A stretch of 64,000 nt of DNA from Gottfriedia sp049568075 (GCA_049568075.1 CP144911.1); one strand, 5' to 3'; positions 42,246 to 50,196 are shown, numbered from the stretch's first letter. Notes: generated by a model from the sequence alone, not told the origin. Program-made: numbers and translations.

Positions 42246-42584
42246 TCAAGATCCAATCTTCACATCTACAATATCACTTAATAACAGCTCCATATATCCA
42301 GCTTGTTCTTCATAAATAGATAACCTATTTTGGTGTAAATTAATTTTCCCTATTCTTCCTTTTACATTATGGTGATAGTGGTCTTTATAATAAGTAATTT
42401 GTACACTTTCATCTTCGTGAATTGCCTGTTGAAGATGACGGTTCATTTCCTCTAATAGTTGTTCATCTACATCTTTTTGTTGTTCATAATTTTGTGATAC
42501 TTTCCAATCACGAAGCATTTTTACATGTTCTGGTAACATCATTGACGTCCATTTAATCGTGCCACGGTCACGAATCATCGGCAT
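42246..42584 (-). CDS. YolD-like protein (YqjX)
   Basis: A 112-aa protein with the YolD signature IRDRGTIKWTSMMLPEHVKML and a basic/aromatic beta domain after it (YYKDHYHHNVKGRIGKI). YolD-like genes follow Y-family polymerase genes (yqjW-yqjX, uvrX-yolD) and are SOS regulated. Here an IS remnant of about 400 nt separates it from uvrX, so expression from the LexA-controlled promoter may be lost or reduced. Confidence 0.88.
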   Translation of the reverse strand: MPMIRDRGTIKWTSMMLPEHVKMLRDWKVSQNYEQQKDVDEQLLEEMNRHLQQAIHEDESVQITYYKDHYHHNVKGRIGKINLHQNRLSIYEEQAGYMELLLSDIVDVKIGS

Positions 42585-42612
42585 TCTTCTCCTTTTTCTT
42601 CTCTTTTTACCT

Positions 42613-43003
42613 TAGGTAGAACTAGTGGATTTCACTTGCAGGGCGGAAAAGGCCACAAGGAAATTTTTTAACATAATCAGGCAAGAAGTCTCCTTCCTCA
42701 AGCGTGTGAAGGACTTTAGTCCAACGGTAGGTGGGATATGGTTATATGCTATGGTTTTCTTATGAATTGTTCTTTGATAAGTAGTTATATAAGGTTGAGT
42801 GGACAAATAAGACATAGTGCGAAAACCAAGCCCGTCACCCTTCCACTCGTAAAATAACTAAGGTAACGAAAGAACCTCCATTCGTTGGACATCTACCGCA
42901 GGAACTGTGGAAAGTAACGCTCGTGGAGATGAAAGGTTGCTTTCGTCATGGAATCGAGAAGCCCCCGCTTCAAGCGTTAGCTATGTGGTGGGAGTGGTTC
43001 ACC
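42613..43003 (+). mobile_element. IS200/IS605-family remnant with tnpB 3' end and candidate right-end RNA hairpin
   Basis: In the frame from 42871 the plus strand encodes TAGTVESNARGDERLL and NREAP, the typical C-terminus of TnpB, with no intact reading frame upstream. It continues directly into GAAGCCCCCGCTTCAAGCG and GTGGTGGGAGTGGTTCAC, a hairpin characteristic of IS605 right ends, which carry the 3' part of the TnpB-associated guide RNA. Upstream sequence to 42613 is noncoding. The left end is not defined. The right end abuts the uvrX stop codon. Confidence 0.72.
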
Positions 43004-44270
43004 CTTTATGTCCACCTACCAGCTTGCTTCTGGCAAGTGCTGTTCCTCCTTCCGCATAAGAAACAGCCCAAAGGAGCGAAGATGATCCGTATTTTTTTCG
43101 GACTGCGTCCATCACATATCCTAAATTGCGCTTTTGAGGTTTTTTCTGATCAAACAAATTTAACTGCATGATTTCATCACTTACAATATTCGAAAGAGAA
43201 ATGAGAATTTGCCGAACTGTCTTCCCTTCATAATATCGATCAAATAGTTTTGTACAGATTTCATACAAATCTGAAGTAATATTTGTAGGTTCATCCATTG
43301 TAAACGCATGGGAAAATCCTCCACCGAATTCTTCCCGACTATATCCAATTCCTAATGTAATCGTACGTCCTGCCTTCCTAGCATTACGAGTTCGGCGTGC
43401 AACCTCTTCACACATTTCACGAATAACAAATTTAATTTCTTCGACTTTCGTATAATCTCTCATTAATATTTGGCTTTTACCGAAACTAATTTGTCCGTTC
43501 ATTATTGGAGCACCTAGCTCAGACAGGTCTACTCCCCACGCATGATGATATAGTTGATTTCCCATCACTCCGAATTTCTTCTCCAGCAAATGAAGAGGAT
43601 ATTTCGCTAACTGTCCTACGGTAAAAATACCCATTGTATTTAAAGTTCGTTCGGTTCTTTTACCGATACCCCACATTTCACTAAGAGGACTCACCTGCCA
43701 TAGTTTCTTTTCAACATCTTCATAAGTCCACTCCGCTATCCCATCTTTTTTTCCTTCTAAATCTAAGCAGAGTTTCGACAAAAGCATGTTCGGTCCAATC
43801 CCAATCGAACAAGGTAATTGAAATCTTGCCATAATCTCATTACGAATTTTTTCGGCAATCTCCCATGCATCCCCCCATAATCTCTTCACTCCATCGACCT
43901 TTAAAAAACATTCATCAACACTGTATACATGTAAATCCTCTAAAGGTGCAAATTCATTTAATAACTTTACTATGTTCGTTGAGATTTCTAGATATTTTGA
44001 CATTGAAGGATTTACAATTTTGATTCGCGGATCTTTTGGTATTTCAAAAACCCTTGATCCTGTTTTAATCCCAAATTCCTTTTTTAATCGCGGGGAAGCT
44101 GCAAGTACGATACTTCCTTCCCTCTCCACATCTCCAACAACTGCTAAATAACATTCTAATGGATCTAATTTGAGCATGACCGCAGAACAACTTGCATAAA
44201 AGCTCTTCATATCGATGCATAATATCCGATGATGTGGTAACTCTTCATAACAAATGCTCATACATATCAC
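42999..44270 (-). CDS. uvrX: Y-family DNA polymerase, UvrX/YqjW type
   Basis: A 423-aa translesion polymerase. Palm acidic residues are D in CIDMKSFYASC and DE in VYSVDECFLKV. Fingers and thumb elements (GSRVFEIPKDPR, WGIGKRTERTLNTMGI) and the C-terminal RNLGYVMDAVRKKYG and LARSKLVGGHKG are those of UvrX/YqjW. Two LexA-like boxes lie upstream. The last codon and TGA stop coincide with the right end of an IS605 remnant, which may supply them. The predicted start overlaps other ATG codons (MICMS). Confidence 0.92.
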   Translation of the reverse strand: MICMSICYEELPHHRILCIDMKSFYASCSAVMLKLDPLECYLAVVGDVEREGSIVLAASPRLKKEFGIKTGSRVFEIPKDPRIKIVNPSMSKYLEISTNIVKLLNEFAPLEDLHVYSVDECFLKVDGVKRLWGDAWEIAEKIRNEIMARFQLPCSIGIGPNMLLSKLCLDLEGKKDGIAEWTYEDVEKKLWQVSPLSEMWGIGKRTERTLNTMGIFTVGQLAKYPLHLLEKKFGVMGNQLYHHAWGVDLSELGAPIMNGQISFGKSQILMRDYTKVEEIKFVIREMCEEVARRTRNARKAGRTITLGIGYSREEFGGGFSHAFTMDEPTNITSDLYEICTKLFDRYYEGKTVRQILISLSNIVSDEIMQLNLFDQKKPQKRNLGYVMDAVRKKYGSSSLLWAVSYAEGGTALARSKLVGGHKG

Positions 44271-44291
44271 TCCGATTTTCCAAAAAATAGC

Positions 44292-44345
44292 AGAACTAAT
44301 GTTCTTATTTTTATTATAAACATATATTAAACGAATATACGTTCG
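44292..44345. promoter_or_regulatory. Two LexA (SOS) boxes between uvrX and the yqzH-like gene
   Basis: CGAAT-ATAC-GTTCG (44332-44345) has one mismatch to CGAAC-N4-GTTCG, and AGAAC-TAAT-GTTCT (44292-44305) is a second, weaker match. They lie in the divergent promoter region, so both directions may be SOS-induced as in the B. subtilis yqjW region. Confidence 0.78.
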
Positions 44346-44425
44346 ATTTCAATAAAATTTTTTCGCTAGGAACAATACAAAATTTTAGCTATACTAAAAT
44401 TAGATTAAGGGAGGAAAGACTAAAA

Positions 44426-44620
44426 GTGGATGGACAGTTTGTAAAGAAGATGATTAAACGAGCGTTAATGCAATATAGAGGAGAACACGAACAGTGGATT
44501 ACAGCTGATATGCTAGATAAACTGTACGAACAAATCGTTACCGAACAATTAAATGATGACCGTGAATTACACGAATTAGTACAAGATATTGTTTACGAAT
44601 ACGTAACCAATTATGCCTAA
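44426..44620 (+). CDS. YqzH-like small protein
   Basis: A 64-aa acidic helical protein (VDGQFVKKMIKRALMQYRG...). It starts at GTG 44426, eight nt after GGGAGGAAAG. Position (divergent from uvrX) and helical pattern fit the YqzH family, whose function is unknown. It is possibly SOS-controlled through the shared LexA boxes. Confidence 0.7.
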   Translation: MDGQFVKKMIKRALMQYRGEHEQWITADMLDKLYEQIVTEQLNDDRELHELVQDIVYEYVTNYA

Positions 44621-44629
44621 GCAATCGAA

Positions 44630-44668
44630 AAAAACCGAGAAAGAACGTCCAGTTCTCTCTCGGGTTTT
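44630..44668. terminator. Bidirectional terminator
   Basis: An imperfect stem around ACCGAGAAAGAAC and GTTCTCTCTCGGGT with A and T tracts, between convergent genes. Confidence 0.82.
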
Positions 44669-44966
44669 ATGAATAGACAAATGATATTTCACTCGTAATT
44701 CCATCTTCTTCATCAAAATCAATAATGATTTCCATTGCATAGGATGAAAAACGATGAATCTCTTCCAAGTAAAAACCAATTGCGTCAGATATTTGTTGCT
44801 CATAATACAATACGTTCCGATAATTGGCCGAAACTTGGCAGCTTACCCCGTCATCCTCATCAAATTGAAACTCAATTTGCACACTTTCTGGGCGAATTCC
44901 TTCTAAATCTGCCACATATAAACAAATTGCATTGGCTACATCTTGTTCATCAAAATAGATTTTCAC
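44667..44966 (-). CDS. YxcD-like DUF2653 protein
   Basis: A 99-aa acidic protein (MKIYFDEQDVANAICLYVAD). It has an internal duplication: IEFQFDEDDGVSCQV and IIIDFDEEDGITSEI are two copies of the same strand-turn-strand unit. This is the pattern of the YxcD/DUF2653 family of unknown function. The ATG follows AGGTGACTTGTGAAA. Confidence 0.82.
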   Translation of the reverse strand: MKIYFDEQDVANAICLYVADLEGIRPESVQIEFQFDEDDGVSCQVSANYRNVLYYEQQISDAIGFYLEEIHRFSSYAMEIIIDFDEEDGITSEISFVYS

Positions 44967-44988
44967 AAGTCACCTCAAAAGGGGAAAG

Positions 44989-45435
44989 TTAATATCGGTT
45001 TCTACGAAAGATTTTCTTAATAAACCAAATAATCACTATTATTACGAGAAAATCTAATAGTAATCCAAAAAATGAAAAACCAAACTGCTGACCACCATAG
45101 TAGCCACCAAATGGGTTTAGCATTGAACCAAAAAGAGAGCCTAACCCAAATGCACCTGCATACCCTAAAAAATTCCTTCCAGGACTTCTATACGATCGAT
45201 AGCTCGACCTAGGTGCTGTTGGTCGATAACTTCTATTAGAACGATACGATCTCCTAATTGCAAGATGCGTTGATGTTTGTTTGCTAGAAACAAAAGAATT
45301 AGTATTCACTTTAATACGTTGATGGTTATACGTATTACTACTGGCATCAACCGGGATTGACAAAGCAAGCATAAAAAACAAAATCCACATGGATATTAGA
45401 GAATTTATTTTTTTCAATATTGACCCTTCTTTCAT
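44989..45435 (-). CDS. Secreted/membrane Arg-Ser-Tyr- and Gly-rich protein
   Basis: About 148 aa from ATG 45435 (frame open from 45504). A signal-like hydrophobic segment (WILFFMLALSIPVDA) is followed by a low-complexity basic region with repeated SYRS units (SYRSNRSYRP, SSYRSYRSPG). A Gly/Phe-rich stretch and a C-terminal TM (LLLDFLVIIVIIWFI) ending in RRNRY come next. The middle part recalls the region before the Tim44-like domain of some membrane proteins, but that domain is absent. The start is uncertain because no strong ribosome site is present. Confidence 0.68.
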   Translation of the reverse strand: MKEGSILKKINSLISMWILFFMLALSIPVDASSNTYNHQRIKVNTNSFVSSKQTSTHLAIRRSYRSNRSYRPTAPRSSYRSYRSPGRNFLGYAGAFGLGSLFGSMLNPFGGYYGGQQFGFSFFGLLLDFLVIIVIIWFIKKIFRRNRY

Positions 45436-45494
45436 CTTCACATCTTTCTTAGTATGGATCTTTTTTAATAAAAAAATGTGACAATTAAAGAGGT

Positions 45495-46097
45495 CTATAA
45501 CCACTTAATACTTTGTTTTGTAAACAACTGATCCGCTAATAGGTGAGAAAAATAACCGACTGTACCAGCTAACCATAACCCATTTATCATTAAGTCTTTT
45601 TGCAGCAAATAACAAATTCCACTCCAAACGGCTAAAAAATAAAGAGAATGAGTTGGTCCACGATGCTTTAATCTCGAAGAAACAGCAATAAATAATCCAA
45701 GCGCAAAAATTGACCAATAACCATAAAAGAAAAACCAACCAATAACTGCAATTAATATGCCTGTTAACATTAATATTGTTTTTAAGTTCCGTAACCAGCT
45801 AACACAAATAATAAATAATATGAGAATACCCACTGCATAAATCCATGATCCAGAATAAATTAACTTCCCTGTCTTCACAACAATAAATAATGTAACTGCT
45901 AAAAATAATAAGCTGAATAGAACTTTTAGCGGCATTGAAACTTTCTTTGTTAGTGAACCATTATGATGATCTAAATCAGGAGCCAAACTACTGATTGCAC
46001 CAACTATAAGTGGGACGGTCATAGAATCATTTTTTGTTGCATACATTGTGACACCAGTTGCAAATAATCCTACAATTACATGACTTTTTCCATCCAA
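45495..46097 (-). CDS. YdjM-like membrane-bound metal-dependent hydrolase family protein
   Basis: A 200-aa protein with about five TM segments. Family motifs are DGKSHVIVG at the start, SSLAPDLDHHNGSLT, and HRGPTHSLYFLAVW, with His/Asp residues placed as metal ligands. It belongs to the DUF457/YdjM group. Translation starts at TTG 46097, nine nt after GGAAGG. Function unknown. Confidence 0.8.
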   Translation of the reverse strand: MDGKSHVIVGLFATGVTMYATKNDSMTVPLIVGAISSLAPDLDHHNGSLTKKVSMPLKVLFSLLFLAVTLFIVVKTGKLIYSGSWIYAVGILILFIICVSWLRNLKTILMLTGILIAVIGWFFFYGYWSIFALGLFIAVSSRLKHRGPTHSLYFLAVWSGICYLLQKDLMINGLWLAGTVGYFSHLLADQLFTKQSIKWL

Positions 46098-46280
46098 AAA
46101 TTCATACCTTCCTTATCTTACATATTCATACTTTTATTATAGTCGGATAAGGTTAGTTTTCATATGAATAAATTAACAAATGATGGTATTTTAAGAATAA
46201 TTAATGTCTTTATATTCATTGACGATTGTTCTTTTTTCTGACAAAATATAGGAAGCTTAGGTATTATAGAAAACTAGTCG

Positions 46281-46380
46281 ATTGGCGAGCCTATTAGGCG
46301 AAGACTAAAGACGTAGTTGCACTTACACTTTATTGCTAGAATTGGCAAACTACATCGAGTAATCAACATCGCCAGCCAAT
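46281..46380 (+). ncRNA. Candidate structured RNA element upstream of tatC
   Basis: ATTGGC (46281-46286) can pair with GCCAAT (46375-46380), enclosing a GCCTATTAGGC hairpin (46289-46299) and a long arm GTAGTTGC/GGCAAACTAC (46313-46320 with 46344-46353). It lies 54 nt before the tatC start in a 336-nt gap with no gene. A second inverted repeat, AAAGT/ACTTT, lies between it and the ribosome site. Folding is by eye; no known riboswitch class is recognised. Confidence 0.35.
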
Positions 46381-46433
46381 TTATACTATAAAAGTGTAAT
46401 AAAATACTTTCACAGTTTGCTTTGGGGGAAATT

Positions 46434-47162
46434 ATGCAAGAAAAAGAAATGAGTGTCATTGACCATTTAGATGAGCTTCGAAATCGAATAATAAAAGTTA
46501 TTGTTGCATTCGTTATTTTTTTAGGAATTGGATTATATTATACGAAAGCTATATTCAATTTCCTTGTACAAGATTTGCATGGAAAGCTTCTAGCACTTGG
46601 TCCAAGTGATGTCCTTTGGATTTATCTAATGATTGGTGGAGTGTTCGCGATCGCGTGTAGTATCCCTGTCATAGCTTACCAAATATGGGCGTTTGTAAAG
46701 CCGGCCTTGCATGTAAAAGAACGAAAAAGCACAATGCTTTACATACCAGCTTTATTCTTATTGTTCGTTTGTGGATTAGCATTTGGCTATTACTTCATCT
46801 TTCCAAACGTTTTAAAATTTTTACAGGACATCGGAGAAGACTTAGTAACAGTTACATTCACAGCTGAACGCTACTTTAGCTTCTTATTTAACTTAGTTGT
46901 TCCTTTTGCGTTTTTCTTTGATTTACCAGTCATTATACTATTTTTAACAAGTATCGGAATCGTATCACCAGCATTTTTAAGAAAATCTCGACGATTTGCA
47001 TATTTTATCCTTATTATTATCGGAACAGCAATTTCACCGCCTGATTTTGTATCTGATATGATGACAAGCTTACCATTGTTAGTTATATACGAATTAAGTA
47101 TTCTTGTTTCATCAATTGCATATAGAAGACGTATTAAACGCCTACAACATGAATCAGAATAA
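46434..47162 (+). CDS. tatC: Twin-arginine translocase subunit TatC
   Basis: A 242-aa membrane protein with six TM segments. TatC signatures are MSVIDHLDELRNRIIK at the N-terminus (signal recognition), IWAFVKPALHVKERK and FNLVVPFAFFFDLPV. The frame opens at TTG 46422, but GGGGGAA is the ribosome site and ATG 46434 the start. No tatA gene is adjacent, unlike the tatA-tatC pairs of B. subtilis. The exported Rieske protein of this window is one potential substrate. Confidence 0.95.
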   Translation: MQEKEMSVIDHLDELRNRIIKVIVAFVIFLGIGLYYTKAIFNFLVQDLHGKLLALGPSDVLWIYLMIGGVFAIACSIPVIAYQIWAFVKPALHVKERKSTMLYIPALFLLFVCGLAFGYYFIFPNVLKFLQDIGEDLVTVTFTAERYFSFLFNLVVPFAFFFDLPVIILFLTSIGIVSPAFLRKSRRFAYFILIIIGTAISPPDFVSDMMTSLPLLVIYELSILVSSIAYRRRIKRLQHESE

Positions 47163-47172
47163 AAAACAAAAG

Positions 47173-47208
47173 AATGGACAGCAATTAGTATGCTTGTCCA
47201 TTTTTTTT
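47173..47208 (+). terminator. tatC terminator
   Basis: AATGGACAGC pairs with GCTTGTCCATT, followed by TTTTTT. Confidence 0.9.
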
Positions 47209-47217
47209 GACTATTCC

Positions 47218-47535
47218 TTATAATAAAATATGTGATGTATACAAAGTAACAACTAAACCTGAAAAGCTATAAATTAACGATGCTTTAATAGCAATTTTTC
47301 TTTGAAAATCTTTATGTAAGTCATTAAATTCTAATCCAGCAGCACGCAACCATTGATATCGCTGCAGAGGAGTATAACTTACTTTTTTAGCTGTTTTCCA
47401 ATAAAGGAAGACCGTCGTAACGAATCCTACCATAATAGCAATATTACTAGCCGATGAATCCGAGAGAACACTAACAAGGAACGTCAAAATTACTTGTACA
47501 ATTAAAATAGCAAAAACGTAAATGAACTTTTTCAT
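47218..47535 (-). CDS. Small membrane protein (3 TM), unknown
   Basis: A 105-aa protein with three hydrophobic segments (residues 4-24, 30-48 and about 85-103) and a basic central loop (QRYQWLRAAGLEFNDLHKDFQRK). The ATG follows AAGGAGGATTAAC. I do not recognise the family. A TATAAT lies about 35 nt upstream on the minus strand. Confidence 0.72.
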   Translation of the reverse strand: MKKFIYVFAILIVQVILTFLVSVLSDSSASNIAIMVGFVTTVFLYWKTAKKVSYTPLQRYQWLRAAGLEFNDLHKDFQRKIAIKASLIYSFSGLVVTLYTSHILL

Positions 47536-47743
47536 GTTAATCCTCCTTATTTAAGCTTATTTAAATTATAACAAAGATGTATTTTTCAGAATAGTAAAAA
47601 TTTTGTAGAAATCATGGGTAATTAGAACTAAAAAGACAACAAAGTGATAAGAGAAAGAGTCTGTTTATAAGACAAAAATGTAAAAGATATGAAATAATTC
47701 TATTCCCTACTTCCTATTTAAGTTCGTACGTTCAACTTTAAAT

Positions 47744-47772
47744 TTGCATAAAACGAACGTTAGTTCTATAAT
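47744..47772 (+). promoter_or_regulatory. LexA-controlled promoter with no gene downstream
   Basis: TTGCAT (47744-47749) and TATAAT (47767-47772) are 17 nt apart. CGAAC-GTTA-GTTCT (47754-47767), one mismatch from the SOS consensus, fills the spacer. The promoter points at the 3' end of the convergent DivIC-like gene. Confidence 0.65.
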
Positions 47773-47784
47773 AAATATAGAAAA

Positions 47785-47811
47785 AAGATTCCCACCTATA
47801 TGAGAATCTTT
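47785..47811 (-). terminator. Terminator of the DivIC-like gene
   Basis: On the minus strand AAAGATTC pairs with GAATCTTT, followed by TTTC. Confidence 0.75.
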
Positions 47812-47826
47812 AAGTTTAATTAATTA

Positions 47827-48216
47827 TTAGTTTGATCTGATCTCATCTTTCGATTTCGGCACGATGATGATTGTTTCTCCTTTTTTAGAGAACATGTATT
47901 GATCACGAGCATAGTTTGCTATGAAATCCGGATCATTTAATAGTCTAATCTGTCTGTTTAAATCTTTTTCAGTTTTAGCTACTTTTTTTTGTTCGACATG
48001 TAATGTTGAAAGTTCATGTTGCTTTACCGAAGCGATCTTGTTTTGACTATACATATATATTCCAGACGCGACAATTAAAGACAAAAATAATGTTGTCAAA
48101 ATGATTCGATGGATTCGTATTGTTTTTCTTTTTTTAGTCTGCGGAAATTGATTACGAGAAGGCTTGTTTAATTCTTCTCTTTGTGGATTATATAGTTTTC
48201 GCGCTTCTGCCTTCAC
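47827..48216 (-). CDS. DivIC/FtsB-family septum formation protein
   Basis: A 129-aa bitopic membrane protein: a 35-residue basic cytoplasmic tail, one TM (IILTTLFLSLIVASGIYMY, about residues 38-57) and an extracellular coiled coil. The conserved C-terminal segment is NDPDFIANYARDQYMFSKKGETII, abbreviated here to its ends (NDPDF, YARDQYMFSKKGE). This is the DivIC/FtsB/FtsL architecture. B. subtilis divIC lies in the yab region, so this may be a second copy. Translation begins after GGGAGGTTTTTAACGTGAAGGC-like sequence at ATG 48216. Confidence 0.82.
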   Translation of the reverse strand: MKAEARKLYNPQREELNKPSRNQFPQTKKRKTIRIHRIILTTLFLSLIVASGIYMYSQNKIASVKQHELSTLHVEQKKVAKTEKDLNRQIRLLNDPDFIANYARDQYMFSKKGETIIIVPKSKDEIRSN

Positions 48217-48435
48217 GTTAAAAACCTCCCTTTAAAAATATTATTCTACTCTAGTTTAACAATTAATATCTTTTTAGAAAAGGAAAAAAAGGTAAAACAA
48301 GTAAAAATTTGACTATTTTACACAAAAACTCGTCTTTTTTGTCGAGTTTTAGTCACGTATTATCAATAAAAAGATACCATTAATTACCTTAGTTTCTTAT
48401 TTTTTGAATATTTTAAATTTTTTTAATAAAAGTGG

Positions 48436-48464
48436 TTGACGAATATTTCCCCATCATGTATATT
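48436..48464 (+). promoter_or_regulatory. Strong sigma-A promoter of the candidate sRNA
   Basis: TTGACG (48436-48441), a 17-nt spacer and TATATT (48459-48464). The next ATG frame starts almost 180 nt later, after a terminator. Confidence 0.82.
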
Positions 48465-48470
48465 AAATAT

Positions 48471-48564
48471 AAATTAACTGAATATTTAAACAGTTAAATT
48501 TTAGTAATCATGTTATACACATCCCCCCAATCCCTATCACCCAATTAGATAGGGATCTTTTTAT
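48471..48564 (+). ncRNA. Candidate trans-acting small RNA with C-rich loop (about 94 nt)
   Basis: The predicted transcript starts about seven nt after the -10. It forms a 5' hairpin (TTAACTG / CAGTTAA, 48474-48497), then a single-stranded stretch with ATCCCCCCAATCCC. It ends in a terminator hairpin (ATCCCTATC / GATAGGGAT, 48530-48556) with CTTTTTA. There is no ribosome site or ORF. The layout of 5' hairpin, C-rich unpaired region and terminator is that of Firmicute sRNAs that mask G-rich Shine-Dalgarno sequences (RoxS/RsaE and FsrA type). Identity to a known family could not be established. Confidence 0.65.
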
Positions 48565-48641
48565 GTTCAAAATCACAAGCCAACAAATTACCAATTTAGG
48601 GAAAGTTGGATTATAATACTTTTTAAAGGAGGTACGAGAAA

Positions 48642-48986
48642 ATGCAAAAATTAGAAATTGGTGCTGCCCAAGATGCACTTCAAAATTATATAAATCAAAC
48701 AGTCTATTTACATTTAGAAACTACAAATGGTGCATATGCTAATCACTTTAATGAAAAAGTAATGACGGTAAATGCCTTTATCAGAAATACGAAAGTAATC
48801 ATTAGCCGTGCTACAATCACAGGCAAATACCCATACCGTGTCGGATTAAAGCTTGAAGAAGGCTGGGTTGTTGCAGAAGGATTAACTGATTTTGAAGTTG
48901 ATGACCAAGGTCGCCTCCTACTAGCAGGTCATAATGAGGATGGCAAGCTTGCAATCGCAATACATTTAAGCTATACGCCATTTTAA
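48642..48986 (+). CDS. yojF: YojF family protein (DUF1806)
   Basis: A 114-aa protein (MQKLEIGAAQDALQNYINQTV) of the DUF1806/YojF family. In Bacillus it precedes the bacillithiol deacetylase gene yojG (bshB2), as here with a 16-nt gap. The ATG follows AAAGGAGGTACGAGAA. A TATAAT lies at about 48613. Role unknown, presumably linked to bacillithiol. Confidence 0.88.
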   Translation: MQKLEIGAAQDALQNYINQTVYLHLETTNGAYANHFNEKVMTVNAFIRNTKVIISRATITGKYPYRVGLKLEEGWVVAEGLTDFEVDDQGRLLLAGHNEDGKLAIAIHLSYTPF

Positions 48987-49002
48987 GAGAGGAGCACTAA
49001 AA

Positions 49003-49683
49003 ATGAGTCAAAAACAAGAAAAAGTATTACTTGTGTTCCCTCACCCTGATGATGAAGCTTTTGGGGCTGCTGGAACAATTTCGAAGTTTACAAATAAAGG
49101 AATTCCGGTTACATACGCTTGTTTAACTTTAGGAGAAATGGGACGAAATATGGGAAATCCATTTTTCGCAACAAGAGAATCACTTCCTACAATACGTAAA
49201 AACGAATTAATCGACGCTTGTAGAGAAATGGGAATCCAAGATTTAAGAATGCTAGGATTCCATGATAAAACAATTGAATTTGAAGACCCTGAGGATGTAA
49301 TTAATCCAATAAAGGAAATCATCGACGAGATTCAGCCAACTTTATTAATTACTTTTTATCCAGAACATGGTGTCCACCCAGACCACGATGCAACTGCAAG
49401 AGCTGCTGTTGAAGCAGTTCGACGAATGGATAAGGAAGATCGTCCAACAGTATGGTGTATCGCGATTACAAAAGAACGCTTTGAAGTTTTAGGAAAACCA
49501 GATATCGTGAATGATGTAATGGATGTTGCAACCCAGAAACTAAGAACGATGAAAGCACACCGTTCTCAGACAGAGGCGATGCTAAAAGATGTCGTTAAAA
49601 TCGAAAAATTTGAGGATATACCCGATGATCGATTAAAATCATTTTTTGCGAAAGAATCATTCTATACCTATCAGTTTGAATAA
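49003..49683 (+). CDS. bshB2: Bacillithiol biosynthesis deacetylase BshB2
   Basis: A 226-aa zinc deacetylase of the PIG-L/LmbE family. Metal and catalytic residues are in FPHPDDEAFG (H14, D16-D17) and HGVHPDHDATA. It removes acetyl from GlcNAc-malate during bacillithiol synthesis and may hydrolyse bacillithiol conjugates. Co-transcribed with yojF. Confidence 0.93.
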   Translation: MSQKQEKVLLVFPHPDDEAFGAAGTISKFTNKGIPVTYACLTLGEMGRNMGNPFFATRESLPTIRKNELIDACREMGIQDLRMLGFHDKTIEFEDPEDVINPIKEIIDEIQPTLLITFYPEHGVHPDHDATARAAVEAVRRMDKEDRPTVWCIAITKERFEVLGKPDIVNDVMDVATQKLRTMKAHRSQTEAMLKDVVKIEKFEDIPDDRLKSFFAKESFYTYQFE

Positions 49684-49762
49684 GCACTAACCAATGTAAG
49701 AAGGTAAATACCTTATATATGTAGAAAGAAAAGGAGATGAAACTATTCTGGAGGTTAATGAA

Positions 49763-50143
49763 ATGTTGAAAATGAGGTATTTAATTTTATATGTTTCAAA
49801 TCTAGAGAAGTCTCTTACTTTCTATACTGAGTCTTTAGGCCTTCCTATTCGTGGAAATCACGGTACGTATGTCGAATTAGATACTGGTGATACCGTACTT
49901 GCTATGATTGAACGTGGCAATGTTCAAGAGCTTACTGGATTAAGTTATAAAAGTACTGAAGCATCCTCTCAAACCTTTGAAATCGGATTTGTAACAGATG
50001 ATGTGCATTCTACAATAGAAGATTTACGAACCAAAGGTGTAAACATCATCAAAGAACCAATTACAAAACCATGGGGTCAAACAGTAGCATATGTAGCAGA
50101 TCCAGACGGTCATTTTATTGAAATTTGTAGTTTAATGGACTAA
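49763..50143 (+). CDS. VOC family (glyoxalase/bleomycin-resistance fold) protein
   Basis: A 126-aa protein with two beta-alpha-beta-beta-beta modules (LILYVSNLEKSLTFYTESLG and GFVTDDVHSTIEDLRTKG) and a C-terminal metal-ligand Glu in DPDGHFIEICS. It is a glyoxalase-like metalloenzyme; nearness to the bacillithiol gene could suggest thiol-linked detoxification, but the substrate is unknown. ATG 49763 follows GGAGGTTAATGAA. Confidence 0.87.
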   Translation: MLKMRYLILYVSNLEKSLTFYTESLGLPIRGNHGTYVELDTGDTVLAMIERGNVQELTGLSYKSTEASSQTFEIGFVTDDVHSTIEDLRTKGVNIIKEPITKPWGQTVAYVADPDGHFIEICSLMD

Positions 50144-50153
50144 TAAAATAGCT

Positions 50154-50191
50154 AAAAAATCCATCTCTGAAATAAAGAGATGGATTTTTTT
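50154..50191. terminator. Bidirectional terminator
   Basis: AAAAATCCATCTCT pairs perfectly with AGAGATGGATTTTT, between convergent genes. Confidence 0.92.
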
Positions 50192-50196
50192 GGTAT

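Noticed and set aside
42923..43171. 82-aa plus-strand frame over the IS605 right end
   Set aside because: It runs in a different frame from the recognisable TnpB tail and then antisense into uvrX.
47700..47740. Second LexA box around GTTCGTACGTTC
   Set aside because: The half-sites are direct rather than inverted, so it does not fit CGAAC-N4-GTTCG.
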